Shown here piece by piece: positions 26,978 through 37,544 of a stretch of DNA of 64,000 nucleotides. Positions within the stretch are counted from its first letter, which is position 1. Every line of letters begins with the position of its first letter. Under the pieces are notes generated by a model, which made no database searches, had not been told where the DNA came from, and saw only the letters and a program-made list of their open reading frames with translations. The translations under genes were made by a program, and so were the position numbers. This stretch comes from Achromobacter deleyi (GTDB taxonomy: Bacteria > Pseudomonadota > Gammaproteobacteria > Burkholderiales > Burkholderiaceae_B), in assembly GCF_016127315.1 (NCBI RefSeq), contig NZ_CP065997.1:4030001-4094000 (forward strand). Reading direction: 5' to 3'.

Positions 26978-28717
26978 TTAGTGTCCGGCGCGGTGGATGT
27001 CGGTCGCCGCCAGGACGGTTTCCATTTGCACAGTATGCGCGAAAACGAAGCGGTCCCCGTACACGGTTTCATCCGGAAACTCGGAGATCAGCGCCATCGG
27101 CAGCGCTTCCCGGTCGGTTTCCGTGACCTGCACGGGGATGCCGTTCAGCACATCGAATCCGGTTTCGAGCGCGTGCGCGTGGAATAGTTCAAGCTGGCGC
27201 GCATTGAATTCGACCAGGCCGGGCACGTTGCGGGCCAGCCGCGCCGTCACGCCCTCGATCAGGCGGCGGGCGCGTTCGCTCCAGCCCGGGTGGTGGCGCA
27301 GCACCAGGAAGAAGCCCTTGGGGATGGTCCACAGCTCGAAATTGCGCGGCAGGTAGCCCGAAAGGGGGCGGGTCCACTCGTGGGCCGGGTAGCCGTGCAG
27401 GTTGATGTGCAGCTGCGCGCCGCTGATGGCGTGCGCCTGGTGGCGGCCCTCGCGTTCGAAGAACGGCGCGTGCTCGCGGTAGGCGATGTCGTCGCCCAGC
27501 GCGCTGTAGCGCGAGGCGTGCAGCATGTGGCGCGGATGCTGTTCGCGCAGGCGGTTAAAGAGCGCGTAGCCGTCCGGGTTCTCGGAGGCGATCAGCGCGA
27601 AGTGCGCGTCGCCGCGCGCCTTCAGCGCCTGCGCCGCGCGCAGCGCGCCGACCACGCCGGAGGTTTCGTTGGCATGCTGCGCGCCCGAGATGAAGACCGC
27701 CGGGCCCGAGCCGCGCAGGTAGGTGCCCAGCACCGGGCGGCCCTGGCGCGAGACGGCCTGGAAGGCGTCGCCGCCCAGCGCGGCCATGCAGCCGGCGATC
27801 TGGGCCGCCGCCAGCGGCTGGCGCAGTTCGGCCAGCGGCGCGTCGAGCGCCGCGGGCGTCACCGGCGCCGGCGGCGCGAAGGGCTCCAGCGTCACCTGCA
27901 CGCGCGCCGCGCCGTCGTGGCGGCGGATGTCGGGAATGATCTGGCCGGGTTGCAGGCCGCGGTCGCCGGAGGGGCGGCCGGAGTGGTGCTGGAAGTGTTC
28001 CAGCAGCGTGAAGTACAGGTCTTCGTGCAGCGCCTCGAAGGTGCTGACGATTTCCTCGTCCACCGGCAGGGCGAAGTCCATGCCGGGCAGGTCGACGCGG
28101 ATTTCCAGGCGGTCGAAGTACGGCTCGTGCGCGCCCCAGGGATGGTTGCGCACCGTGTCGACGATGCTGCGGAAGGCTTGCTGGTATTCGGTGGACTGGG
28201 CCGCGTCGGTCTGCACGGCGCCGTCGGCGTTGCGCACGCGCAGCCAGCCGGTGGGCGACAGTTCGGGCGTGCCGTCCTGCGCCTGGCCGAGCTGGTTGGG
28301 CGCGAACACGCGCGCCTCGCGGCGGCTGCCGTCGGCGTAGGCCAGGGCGACGTCGTAGTGCAGGTCCGAGGCGCCCGGCTTCATCGTCACGCGCACGCCT
28401 TGCAGCAGCGCCACCAGCGGGTAGGCTTCGAGGGTGAAGCGCTTGGCCTGGGCGTGCTCGTGCAGCGGGTAGCGCAGCTCGACCGACACCAGGCCGTCGC
28501 GCTCGACCTCTTCCAGGAAGTAGTGCAGCAGCGGCTTGTAGGCGCTGCGAAAGCGCGCCGTCACGCCGGCCTGCGCCAGCCGCGCCTCGGCCTCGCGGCG
28601 CGCATCGACGCCCTCGAACAGCCAGCCTTCGACGGCCGCGCCGCGCCAGGCCGGGGCCTTGTAGGCATGGATCCAGGCGTCCAGCGTGCGGTCGAATGTC
28701 TTTTCCAGCAATGCCAT
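26978..28717 (-). CDS. M14-family zinc carboxypeptidase-like protein
   Basis: A 579-residue protein. The first ~290 residues are a domain I do not recognise. The C-terminal half is an M14 peptidase with zinc ligands H348 and E351 (HANE in GAQHANETSG) and H441 in INLHGYPAHEW. There is no signal peptide, so it acts in the cytoplasm. It follows the second permease of the peptide-type ABC transporter by 57 nt and may cleave imported peptides or amide conjugates. In E. coli the gsi cluster has the peptidase IaaA in a comparable role. Confidence 0.85.
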   Translation of the reverse strand: MALLEKTFDRTLDAWIHAYKAPAWRGAAVEGWLFEGVDARREAEARLAQAGVTARFRSAYKPLLHYFLEEVERDGLVSVELRYPLHEHAQAKRFTLEAYPLVALLQGVRVTMKPGASDLHYDVALAYADGSRREARVFAPNQLGQAQDGTPELSPTGWLRVRNADGAVQTDAAQSTEYQQAFRSIVDTVRNHPWGAHEPYFDRLEIRVDLPGMDFALPVDEEIVSTFEALHEDLYFTLLEHFQHHSGRPSGDRGLQPGQIIPDIRRHDGAARVQVTLEPFAPPAPVTPAALDAPLAELRQPLAAAQIAGCMAALGGDAFQAVSRQGRPVLGTYLRGSGPAVFISGAQHANETSGVVGALRAAQALKARGDAHFALIASENPDGYALFNRLREQHPRHMLHASRYSALGDDIAYREHAPFFEREGRHQAHAISGAQLHINLHGYPAHEWTRPLSGYLPRNFELWTIPKGFFLVLRHHPGWSERARRLIEGVTARLARNVPGLVEFNARQLELFHAHALETGFDVLNGIPVQVTETDREALPMALISEFPDETVYGDRFVFAHTVQMETVLAATDIHRAGH

Positions 28718-28774
28718 CGTCAGTAGTCCTCAAGTGCCTGCCGGAGCAGGCCGCCCCAAGGCGGGGGCATACAT

Positions 28775-29641
28775 TTACACCTTGCCGGTGGGGTCCAGAC
28801 GGTCGCGCAGCCAGTCGCCCAGCAGGTTCAGGCCCAGCACGGTCAACATGATCGCCAGGCCGGGGAACACGCTCACCCACCACGCCGTCTGCATGTAGGT
28901 GCGGCCATCGGCCAGCATACCGCCCCAGCTCGGGATCATGGGATCCACGCCCAGGCCCAGGAAGGTCAGGCTGCTTTCCAGCAGGATATTGTTGGCGACG
29001 TTCAGCGTCATCAGGATGACCAGCGGACCCAGCAGGTTGGGCACGATGTGATGGCGGATCATGGCCAGGTCGCGCACGCCGAAAGCGCGCGCCGCCAGCA
29101 CGAACTCGCGTTCGCGCAGCGCCAGCACCTGGGCCCGCACCAGGCGCGCATACTGCACCCACTGCGAGATGATCATGAAGAAGATCACGTTGAACAGGCC
29201 GCCGCCGAGGATGGCGATGAAGGTGATGGCCACCAGGATGAACGGCAGCGCCAGCTGCACGTCGGCAAAGCGCATCACGATCATGTCCCAGAAGCCGCGG
29301 TAGTAGCCGGCGATCAGGCCCATGACGATGCCGAGCAGCGCGCCGCCCAGCACCGACGCGAAGCCCACCAGCAGCGAGATCTTGCCCCCGACGATGACGC
29401 GCGCCAGCACGTCGCGGCCCAGCGGGTCGGTGCCGAACAGGTGGGCGGCGCTGGTGAAGGGCGCCATCAGGCGGGCGGTCAGGTCCATGGACTCGCCGCC
29501 ATCGGGGAACAGCCAGCCCGAGGCCAGCACCAGGACGATCATGACGCCGGTCAGCACGGCGCCCAGCACGAATTCCAGCGAGCGGTAGCGGCTGCGCGGC
29601 TTGACGGCTTTGGGGGCGGCGGGGGAAGTAGTGGTCTGCAT
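28775..29641 (-). CDS. Dipeptide/glutathione-type ABC permease, DppC/GsiD-like
   Basis: A 288-residue inner-membrane permease with an N-terminal OppC-type segment (FTSAAHLFGTDPLGRDVLARVI) and six predicted helices. The EAA loop is visible near ALREREFVLAARAFGVRDLAMIRHHIVPN. It pairs with the DppB-like permease 5 nt upstream. The nearest well-known set by domain architecture is GsiABCD (glutathione) because the ATPase is a double-domain GsiA type. The substrate is unproven. Confidence 0.92.
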   Translation of the reverse strand: MQTTTSPAAPKAVKPRSRYRSLEFVLGAVLTGVMIVLVLASGWLFPDGGESMDLTARLMAPFTSAAHLFGTDPLGRDVLARVIVGGKISLLVGFASVLGGALLGIVMGLIAGYYRGFWDMIVMRFADVQLALPFILVAITFIAILGGGLFNVIFFMIISQWVQYARLVRAQVLALREREFVLAARAFGVRDLAMIRHHIVPNLLGPLVILMTLNVANNILLESSLTFLGLGVDPMIPSWGGMLADGRTYMQTAWWVSVFPGLAIMLTVLGLNLLGDWLRDRLDPTGKV

Positions 29642-29646
29642 GGGGC

Positions 29647-30570
29647 TCAGCGCGTGCGGATACGGGGATCGACGATGCCGTAGGCGATGTCGACGATCAG
29701 GTTGACCAGGACGATGACGGCGGCCAGCACGGTGACCGTGCCTTGCAGCACCGGGTAGTCGCGGCCGGAGATGGCGTCGAACGCCAGCGTGCCCAGGCCG
29801 GGCCAGTTGAACACCATCTCGATGACGACGATGCCGCCGATCAGGCCGCCGAACTGCAGCCCCAGGTAGGTGATGAGCGGAATGGCGCAGTTGCGCAGCG
29901 CGTGCTTGTACAGCACGATGCGTTCCTTCAGGCCCTTGCTGCGCGCCACCATGATGTACTGGGCCGACAGCGTTTCCAGCATGGTGGTGCGCACCAGGCG
30001 GATGTTGGTGGCCGACAGGATGATCGCCATGGTCAGCGACGGCAGCACCAGGCTGGCCGGACCGCTCCAGCCCGACGGCGGCAGCAGCGGGAAGGTGATC
30101 GACAGCAGCAGCACCAGCATCAGCGCCAGCCAGAAGTTGGGGAACGACAGCCCCACCAGCGACAGGATGCGGATCGCCTGGTCGGTGGGCTTGCCGCGCT
30201 TGATGGCGGCCTGGATGCCCAGCGGCAGCGAAATCAGGATCGAGGCGATCAGCGAGGTGAACGCCAGCATCAGCGTGGCCGGCAGCGCGTCGCCGATCAG
30301 CTTGGCGACCGAGGTGCCGCCCATGAAGCTGCGGCCGAAGTCGCCGTGCAGCAGCCCCTGCATGTAGCTCAGGTATTGCTCGTGGAACGGCCGGTTCAGG
30401 CCCAGCGCCTGGCGGATGTTGGCCAGGTCCTGCTCGGTGACGCTGCCCGAGCCCTGGCTGAGCATCAGCGCGGGGTCGCCGGTCAGGCGCACGGCATAGG
30501 AGACGAGCAGCGTCACGGCCACGATCACGAAGACCGCCTGCAACACGCGTTTAATCAGAAATCCGGTCAT
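29647..30570 (-). CDS. Dipeptide/glutathione-type ABC permease, DppB/GsiC-like
   Basis: A 307-residue permease starting MTGFLIKRVLQAVFVIVAVTLL, the typical DppB/OppB first helix. LNRPFHEQYLSYMQGLLHGDFG is the conserved periplasmic region, and the EAA loop is near YIMVARSKGLKERIVLYKHALRN. It forms a heterodimer with the next gene. It is separated from the binding-protein gene by a 188-nt gap carrying a multi-hairpin element. Confidence 0.93.
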   Translation of the reverse strand: MTGFLIKRVLQAVFVIVAVTLLVSYAVRLTGDPALMLSQGSGSVTEQDLANIRQALGLNRPFHEQYLSYMQGLLHGDFGRSFMGGTSVAKLIGDALPATLMLAFTSLIASILISLPLGIQAAIKRGKPTDQAIRILSLVGLSFPNFWLALMLVLLLSITFPLLPPSGWSGPASLVLPSLTMAIILSATNIRLVRTTMLETLSAQYIMVARSKGLKERIVLYKHALRNCAIPLITYLGLQFGGLIGGIVVIEMVFNWPGLGTLAFDAISGRDYPVLQGTVTVLAAVIVLVNLIVDIAYGIVDPRIRTR

Positions 30571-30659
30571 GAGGCTCCGCCAGGGCTTTCGCCCCGGCGA
30601 ATCAGTAGGGTTAATGCGTCAAATGCTTCACAAACATCGCGACACCCAATCAGGCATCG

Positions 30660-30749
30660 CCCCCCCCTAGCGGGATGCCGGGGAGCCGGCTTCGCCGGTC
30701 CCCTGGCATGCCCCCTTGAGGGGGAAGCGCGCAGCGCTTCGGGGGTGGG
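30660..30749. repeat. Multi-hairpin (REP/BIME-like) intergenic element
   Basis: Three consecutive hairpins: an imperfect 16-bp stem starting at GATGCC (30674) and closing at GGCAT (~30709) with a TTC loop; CCCCC-TTGA-GGGGG (30711-30724); and GAAGCGC-GCA-GCGCTTC (30724-30740). It lies between the binding-protein stop and the first permease, where such elements often protect upstream mRNA and set higher binding-protein levels. I see only this copy in the window. Confidence 0.7.
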
Positions 30750-30758
30750 CTCTACCGT

Positions 30759-32291
30759 TTACTCCACGGTCGTATTGACGAACCGGAAGCGGATGTCGCC
30801 CGGCACTTCCAGGCCCTTCACGCGCTTGTTCACGCCGACGATGGTGTTCAGGCTGTACAGCGGCAGTTCCAGCGCCTGGTCGGCCACGTAGCCGGCGATC
30901 TCCTGCAGCATGGCTTCGCGCTTCTTCACGTCATAGACGGTGCGTTGCGCTTCCAGCATGGCGTTCAGCTTGGGATCGTTGTCGTACGGATTCCACTTCT
31001 GGCCCGAGTGGTACATCAGGTAGGCCGTGTTGTCGTAGTCGTAGGTCCAGCCGCCCCACTGGTTCTGCCACATCTCGCCGGTCTTGCCGCCGGGGATGAT
31101 GTCGTTGAGCAGCACGCCGGTTTCGTACGGCTTGATGGTGGCGCGCACGCCCACCGCCTGCAGATAGCCCGACACCGCCTGGGCCACTTCGCGGAAGTTC
31201 GAATCGCTGCCGCGCACGTCGATCTGCACCGTCGCGCCCGGCTTGATGCCGGCGCCGGCCAGCAGCTTCTTGGCTTCGGCGGGGTTGAAGGGCAGGGGCT
31301 TCTGCTCGGGGTTGTAGCCGAACGACTGCGGACCCTGGAAGCTGGCGATGGTCTTGGCCTGGCCCAGCAGCAGCTGCTTGACGATGGTGTCGCGGTCCAC
31401 CGCCAGGATCAGCGCGCGGCGCACGTCGCGGTTCTGGGTGATGCCGTTCTTGGTGTTGTAGCGCAGCGCGAACGCCACCGGGCCGCCGGTCGAGATGACG
31501 TCGGCGTTGCCCGACTTCTTGACCGTTTCGATCAGGCCCAGCGGGATCAGCGTGGCGATGTCCACACGGCCGGCCTGCAGCTCGGCGACCTGGGTGCCGG
31601 GCTCGCTGATGAAGCGGTACACCACCTTGTCCAGCTTGGGCTTGCCGCCCCAGTAGTCGTCATTGCGCGCCAGGGTCACGTTGACCTTGGGCTGGTAGCT
31701 CTCGAACTTGAACGGGCCGGTGCCGACCGGGTGGGTGTTGAAGTTCTCTTCGCCCTTTTCCTGGATGTACTTGGGCGGCACGATCATGGCGCCGTAGCCG
31801 GCCAGCTTGGTCAGCAGCACCGGGTCGGGTTGCTTGAGGATGAAGTCGACGGTGTACTCGTCCACCACCTTGACCTCGCCGATCGAGTCGTAGTTCGACT
31901 TTTGCGGGCCCTTGGCGCCTTCCGCGCCCAGCAGGCGCTCGAAGGTGAACTTGACGGCCTCGGCGTTGAACGGCTCGCCGTTGTGGAACTTGACGCCCTG
32001 GCGCAGCGTGAAGCGCAGGCGCTTGTTGTCGTCCAGGTATTCCCACTTGGTGGCCAGGCCGGGTTGCAGCTTCAGGTCGGCGCCGCGCATGGTCAGCCCG
32101 TCGTACAGGTTGCTGCCGACCGAACCCCAGAAGGTCACGAAGGTGTCGATCGGATCCCAGCTGCCCGGATCCTGGTTGATGGCGACGTTGAGCGTGCCGG
32201 CCGCGTGCGCGGTCGACAGGACCGCGGGCAGCGCGCCGCCCAGCGCCAGGGCCAGGGCGGTGGCGGTGAAGGTTTTGCGTAGGGAGAGCAT
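30759..32291 (-). CDS. Dipeptide/glutathione-type ABC binding protein, DppA/GsiB-like
   Basis: A 510-residue periplasmic SBP_bac_5 protein. A Sec signal ends AVLSTAHA-A (~residue 31). It contains the family block LRFTLRQGVKFHNGEPFNAEAVKF and later PVGTGPFKFESYQP. It binds oligopeptides, glutathione or related molecules and delivers them to the permease pair. ATG 32291 has GGAG upstream. It follows the double ATPase gene by 55 nt; gene order (ATPase, SBP, permease, permease) equals gsiABCD. Confidence 0.93.
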   Translation of the reverse strand: MLSLRKTFTATALALALGGALPAVLSTAHAAGTLNVAINQDPGSWDPIDTFVTFWGSVGSNLYDGLTMRGADLKLQPGLATKWEYLDDNKRLRFTLRQGVKFHNGEPFNAEAVKFTFERLLGAEGAKGPQKSNYDSIGEVKVVDEYTVDFILKQPDPVLLTKLAGYGAMIVPPKYIQEKGEENFNTHPVGTGPFKFESYQPKVNVTLARNDDYWGGKPKLDKVVYRFISEPGTQVAELQAGRVDIATLIPLGLIETVKKSGNADVISTGGPVAFALRYNTKNGITQNRDVRRALILAVDRDTIVKQLLLGQAKTIASFQGPQSFGYNPEQKPLPFNPAEAKKLLAGAGIKPGATVQIDVRGSDSNFREVAQAVSGYLQAVGVRATIKPYETGVLLNDIIPGGKTGEMWQNQWGGWTYDYDNTAYLMYHSGQKWNPYDNDPKLNAMLEAQRTVYDVKKREAMLQEIAGYVADQALELPLYSLNTIVGVNKRVKGLEVPGDIRFRFVNTTVE

Positions 32292-32346
32292 GTTCAACTC
32301 CAGGGACGGGAAATCGGCCGGGCCGACGTGTGTGTAAGGGGGAGAT

Positions 32347-34200
<1,854 letters not shown>

Positions 34201-34209
34201 CGTGGATTC

Positions 34210-34722
34210 TCACAGCGAGGTGGCGGCGCGGGCGGCCTGGTCGTACAGGCCCGACAGGGCGCGCAGGGTATTGGCCAGCTGATGGCTGGCATCGTCCGCG
34301 GCGGGGGAGTCGATGAAGGGTTTCACCAGGCATTGCTCGCGCACTTCGGCGTAGCGCTGGATCGCGGCCGCGCCGGCGTCGGTGGTGGTGTAGACCACTT
34401 CCTTGCCGGTCTTGGCGCTTTGCACCACGCCCAGCCGCTCCAGCTTCTTGAGCGAATAGTTCACCAGGTGGGTGTCTTCGACATTGAGCGTGAAGCAGAT
34501 GTCCGCCAGTTTCTTGCCGCGGCCGCGATGGAACACGTGGTTCAGCACCAGGATGTCCAGCGAGGTCAGTTCGGGCAGCCCGGCACAGGCCATGCAGCGG
34601 ACCATCCAGCGATTGAAGGCGTGCGAGGCGATGATCAGGCCGAACTCCACCTCGGACAGCTCCGGGGCGGACGAGGCGAGATGGGAGGAGGAAACAATGG
34701 CGTCCCGGACGGAAACAGACAT
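34210..34722 (-). CDS. MarR-like winged-helix regulator of the peptide-uptake operon
   Basis: A 170-residue winged-helix DNA-binding protein. A helix-turn-helix is visible around LTSLDILVLNHVFHRGRGKKLADICFTL and the recognition region EDTHLVNYSLKKLERLGVV. It resembles the HTH_27/MarR class. It is the first gene of the operon and probably regulates it in response to the transported compound. ATG 34722 is chosen; an in-frame TTG at 34749 would add nine residues. Neither has a good ribosome site. Confidence 0.82.
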   Translation of the reverse strand: MSVSVRDAIVSSSHLASSAPELSEVEFGLIIASHAFNRWMVRCMACAGLPELTSLDILVLNHVFHRGRGKKLADICFTLNVEDTHLVNYSLKKLERLGVVQSAKTGKEVVYTTTDAGAAAIQRYAEVREQCLVKPFIDSPAADDASHQLANTLRALSGLYDQAARAATSL

Positions 34723-34877
34723 GGGCGGCAGTTGGGGACGGATCGACAATAAAACGTTGGCGAATTATTGACGATTTGTAGATATGCAGGCATCCGGGAT
34801 AACCCGTGGATATAAGCCGTCCGGGCAGTCATGACCGCGGGTTATTCAAGTCGTGGCGCTGCCGCGGCCGTCCGTCG

Positions 34878-35366
34878 TTACGCCGTGCCCGCGGACTCGT
34901 GCAGCAGCCCCAGGTCGGGCGGCCGGTTCTCGATGATGGCTTCCATGCTGAAGAACCCCGTCACCGTGGACAGCTCGAAATCGGTGATCAGCTTCTGATA
35001 GAAGCGGTCGTATCCCGCGATGCCACGGCAGACCACCTGGATCAGGTAGTCCCAGTCGCCGCCGATGCGATAGAACCCGGTCACCTCGGGCAGGCGTTCC
35101 ACATGCTTGCGGAAGCCGTCGGCCCATTCCTTGGCGTGGTGGCTGGTGCGGATCATCACGAACACCGTCAGGTCCAGTCCCAGCGCGACCAGATTCACCT
35201 CGGCGCGGGTGCCGCGGATGATGCCGCAGGCGTTCAGGCGCTGCAGCCGGCGCCAGCAGGCGTTCTGCGACAAACCGACCCGGTCGGCCAGCTCGCGCTG
35301 CGACAGCGAACCCTCGCGTTGCAGGCAGGAAATGATATTCAGATCAAACTTGTCAATTTTTTCCAT
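34878..35366 (-). CDS. Lrp/AsnC-family regulator
   Basis: A 162-residue Lrp protein. The N-terminal helix-turn-helix is DKFDLNIISCLQREGSLSQRELADRVGLS, and the C-terminal RAM ligand domain includes EVTGFYRIGGDWDYLIQVVC. It is divergent from the class V aminotransferase gene and probably controls it in response to an amino acid. ATG 35366 is preferred; an in-frame TTG lies 12 nt upstream. Confidence 0.92.
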   Translation of the reverse strand: MEKIDKFDLNIISCLQREGSLSQRELADRVGLSQNACWRRLQRLNACGIIRGTRAEVNLVALGLDLTVFVMIRTSHHAKEWADGFRKHVERLPEVTGFYRIGGDWDYLIQVVCRGIAGYDRFYQKLITDFELSTVTGFFSMEAIIENRPPDLGLLHESAGTA

Positions 35367-35400
35367 GGTGTCGTTCAAATGATCTGTTTTTGACGATTTT

Positions 35401-35433
35401 AAGGAAAATTTAGGTGAAGTTTAAAAATTCCTT
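35401..35433. promoter_or_regulatory. Candidate Lrp operator in the divergent intergenic region
   Basis: AAGGAAAATTTA (35401-35412) and TAAAAATTCCTT (35422-35433) are 12-bp inverted arms with two mismatches in an unusually AT-rich gap. A -10-like TATGAT follows at 35440-35445 toward the aminotransferase. AT-rich imperfect palindromes of this kind are typical Lrp/AsnC sites. Confidence 0.6.
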
Positions 35434-35487
35434 CCATCGTATGATATTTCGCTGACTTTCCACCCGCCGCATTCCCGTATCCACACC

Positions 35488-36966
35488 ATGTCTACCCAAG
35501 CGACCCCGGCCATCACAGGGCCGTTGCGCCAGTTCCAGCAATCCCTGCAATCCTCCGACATCGTCGCCAGCCTGGCCGATGGCCTGATCGGCAAGGACGC
35601 CGTCATCGAAGGCCCCTTCGGCCTCAAGCCGCTGGTCTACGCCGACTACGTCGCCTCGGGCCGCGCGCTCATGCAGGTCGAACGCTTCGTGCTCGAGCAC
35701 GTGCTGCCGTACTACGCCAATTCGCATACCGAGGCCTCGTTCTGCGGCGGCTTCATCACGCGCCTGCGGCGCGAGGCGCGCGCCGTGGTCGGCCGCTGCT
35801 GCGGCGCGGGCGACGAGCATGCCGTGATCTTCTCCGGCTCGGGCGCCACCCTGGGCATCAACCGCCTGGTGCACCTGTTCGGCGTGCCGGCCGCGCTCGC
35901 GGCGGGCCGCAAGGTGCGCGTCGTCATCGGCCCCTACGAGCATCATTCGAACATCCTGCCCTGGCGCGAATGCGGCGCCGACATCGTCGTGCTGGCCGAA
36001 AGCCCGCAGGGCGGCCCGGACCTGGCCGAGCTGGACGCGGCGCTGCGCGCGCCCGACGGCGCGCTGGTCATCTGCGCGCTGTCGGCCGCCTCCAACGTCA
36101 CCGGCATCGTCGCCGACGTCGAAGCCATCACCCGTCGCGTCAAGCGTGCCGGCGCCAGGATGGTCTGGGACTACGCCGGCGGCGCGCCCTACCTGGAGAT
36201 GCGCATGACCCCGGCGGCCGACGCGGCCATCGACGCCATCGTGTTCTCGCCGCACAAGTTCATCGGCGGCCCTGGCGCCTCCGGCATCCTGATCGTGCGC
36301 CGCGACGCGGTGGCCGTGGCGACGCCCACCTTCCCGGGCGGCGGCACCGTCAAGTTCGTCTCGCCCGGCGGCCATGACTACAGCGCCAGCCTGGAGGCGC
36401 GCGAAGAGGCCGGCACGCCCAACGTGGTCGGCGATATCCGCGCCGCGCTGGTGCTGCTGGTCAAGGAAGCGCTGGGCGCCGACCTGATGGCGCGGCGCAA
36501 CGCCGCCTTCGTGCAGCGCGCGCTGGCCCGCTGGCGGGACGATCCCCGCCTGGAACTGCTGGGTTCATTGAGCGCCCCGCGCCTGCCGATCTTCTCCTTC
36601 CGCGTGCGCAACGGCCAGGGCGGCCATGTCCACCAGCAACTGGTCACGCGCATGCTGAGCGATCGCTTCGGCATCCAGGCGCGCGGCGGCTGCGCCTGCG
36701 CCGGCCCGTACGTGCACAACCTGCTGGAGATCGACGAGGCCGAGTCGGCGCGCATGCGCCAGGCCATCCTCGATGGCCGCGAGATCGAAAAGCCGGGCTT
36801 CATCCGCCTGAACTTCAGCGTGCTGCTGTCCGACGCCAAGGCCGACTTCATCCTCGATTCGGTGCTGGCATTGGCCGCCGACGCGACCGACTTCGAAGAC
36901 CGCTACGACTTCGATCCCGGCCGCGCCATCTTCTTCCCGCGGCCCGCCCCGGCGGCGGTCGCCTGA
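35488..36966 (+). CDS. Class V aminotransferase / cysteine desulfurase-like PLP enzyme
   Basis: A 492-residue fold-type I PLP enzyme. The Schiff-base lysine is K257 in FSPHKFIGG; HH near residues 152-153 (YEHHSNILPW) and the C402-A-C404 loop (RGGCACAGPY) resemble SufS/NifS cysteine desulfurases. It is longer than SufS (~406), and no sufBCD or isc genes are adjacent, so a desulfurase role in Fe-S assembly is not supported by context. Divergence from an Lrp regulator instead suggests amino-acid catabolism, possibly a cysteine- or selenocysteine-lyase-type reaction. Confidence 0.85.
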   Translation: MSTQATPAITGPLRQFQQSLQSSDIVASLADGLIGKDAVIEGPFGLKPLVYADYVASGRALMQVERFVLEHVLPYYANSHTEASFCGGFITRLRREARAVVGRCCGAGDEHAVIFSGSGATLGINRLVHLFGVPAALAAGRKVRVVIGPYEHHSNILPWRECGADIVVLAESPQGGPDLAELDAALRAPDGALVICALSAASNVTGIVADVEAITRRVKRAGARMVWDYAGGAPYLEMRMTPAADAAIDAIVFSPHKFIGGPGASGILIVRRDAVAVATPTFPGGGTVKFVSPGGHDYSASLEAREEAGTPNVVGDIRAALVLLVKEALGADLMARRNAAFVQRALARWRDDPRLELLGSLSAPRLPIFSFRVRNGQGGHVHQQLVTRMLSDRFGIQARGGCACAGPYVHNLLEIDEAESARMRQAILDGREIEKPGFIRLNFSVLLSDAKADFILDSVLALAADATDFEDRYDFDPGRAIFFPRPAPAAVA

Positions 36967-36975
36967 GGCGGCGGA

Positions 36976-37016
36976 CCGCCATGCCGCGCGGGGGCGCCGC
37001 CCCCGCTGCGTGGCGG
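36976..37016. terminator. Long hairpin between convergent genes
   Basis: The inner stem GCGGGGGC (36988-36995) with GCCCCCGC (36999-37006) is perfect, and an outer stem CCGCCA/TGGCGG (36976-36981 with 37011-37016) extends it. It fills the 55-nt gap between the aminotransferase stop (36966) and the next minus-strand stop (37022). There is no T tract. It is probably a bidirectional terminator. Confidence 0.6.
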
Positions 37017-37021
37017 CCGCG

Positions 37022-37387
37022 CTATTGCTTCATGTAGGGACCGCAGGTGTCGATCCAGGCGGTCTTGCGCGCGGCCAGGTCGTCCGGCTGGCTCTGCATC
37101 GCGCTCACGGTCTTCTCGGGGAATTTTCCGCCGTCGCGCGCGCACTGCTCGTAGTCATCGACCAGCGCGAACTCCATGTCCAGCAGGTCCAGCCGCCCCT
37201 GGCACAGCGGCGCGTTCAGCTCCTGCCAGTTGGCGGTCTCGCGTCCCTTCTGCACCTTCACCGCCTCCTGGTAGCGGACGACGCTGGCGTCGAACCGCGC
37301 CACACATTCCTCGGCCGCGTGAGCGGCGCCCAGTGGCAGGGCACAGGCGAGCAGGAGCAGGGCGGACAGGGGGCGGGTCGGGATCAT
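37022..37387 (-). CDS. Small secreted cysteine-containing protein, unknown function
   Basis: A 121-residue protein with a clear Sec signal (LSALLLLACALPLGAAHA, cleavage ~residue 25). The mature ~96 residues are mostly helical-looking and carry four cysteines (ECVARF, PLCQGR, EQCARD, DTCGPY), which could form two disulfides. I do not recognise the family. The start is ATG 37387; the longer frame upstream lacks features. It is a single gene. Confidence 0.7.
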   Translation of the reverse strand: MIPTRPLSALLLLACALPLGAAHAAEECVARFDASVVRYQEAVKVQKGRETANWQELNAPLCQGRLDLLDMEFALVDDYEQCARDGGKFPEKTVSAMQSQPDDLAARKTAWIDTCGPYMKQ

Positions 37388-37544
37388 GGACAGGGGCTTC
37401 CGGCGCGGCGGGGCCGCGAAATGCGATGGGCGCATCATAACTGCCGCATCCGACAGAATCCGATGCACAACATATCAGACTGGTCCCATAGGCAAGCGCG
37501 TGTCTACGCAGCATATTGCTTTCCCTCGAACCAAAGGGGAAGTC

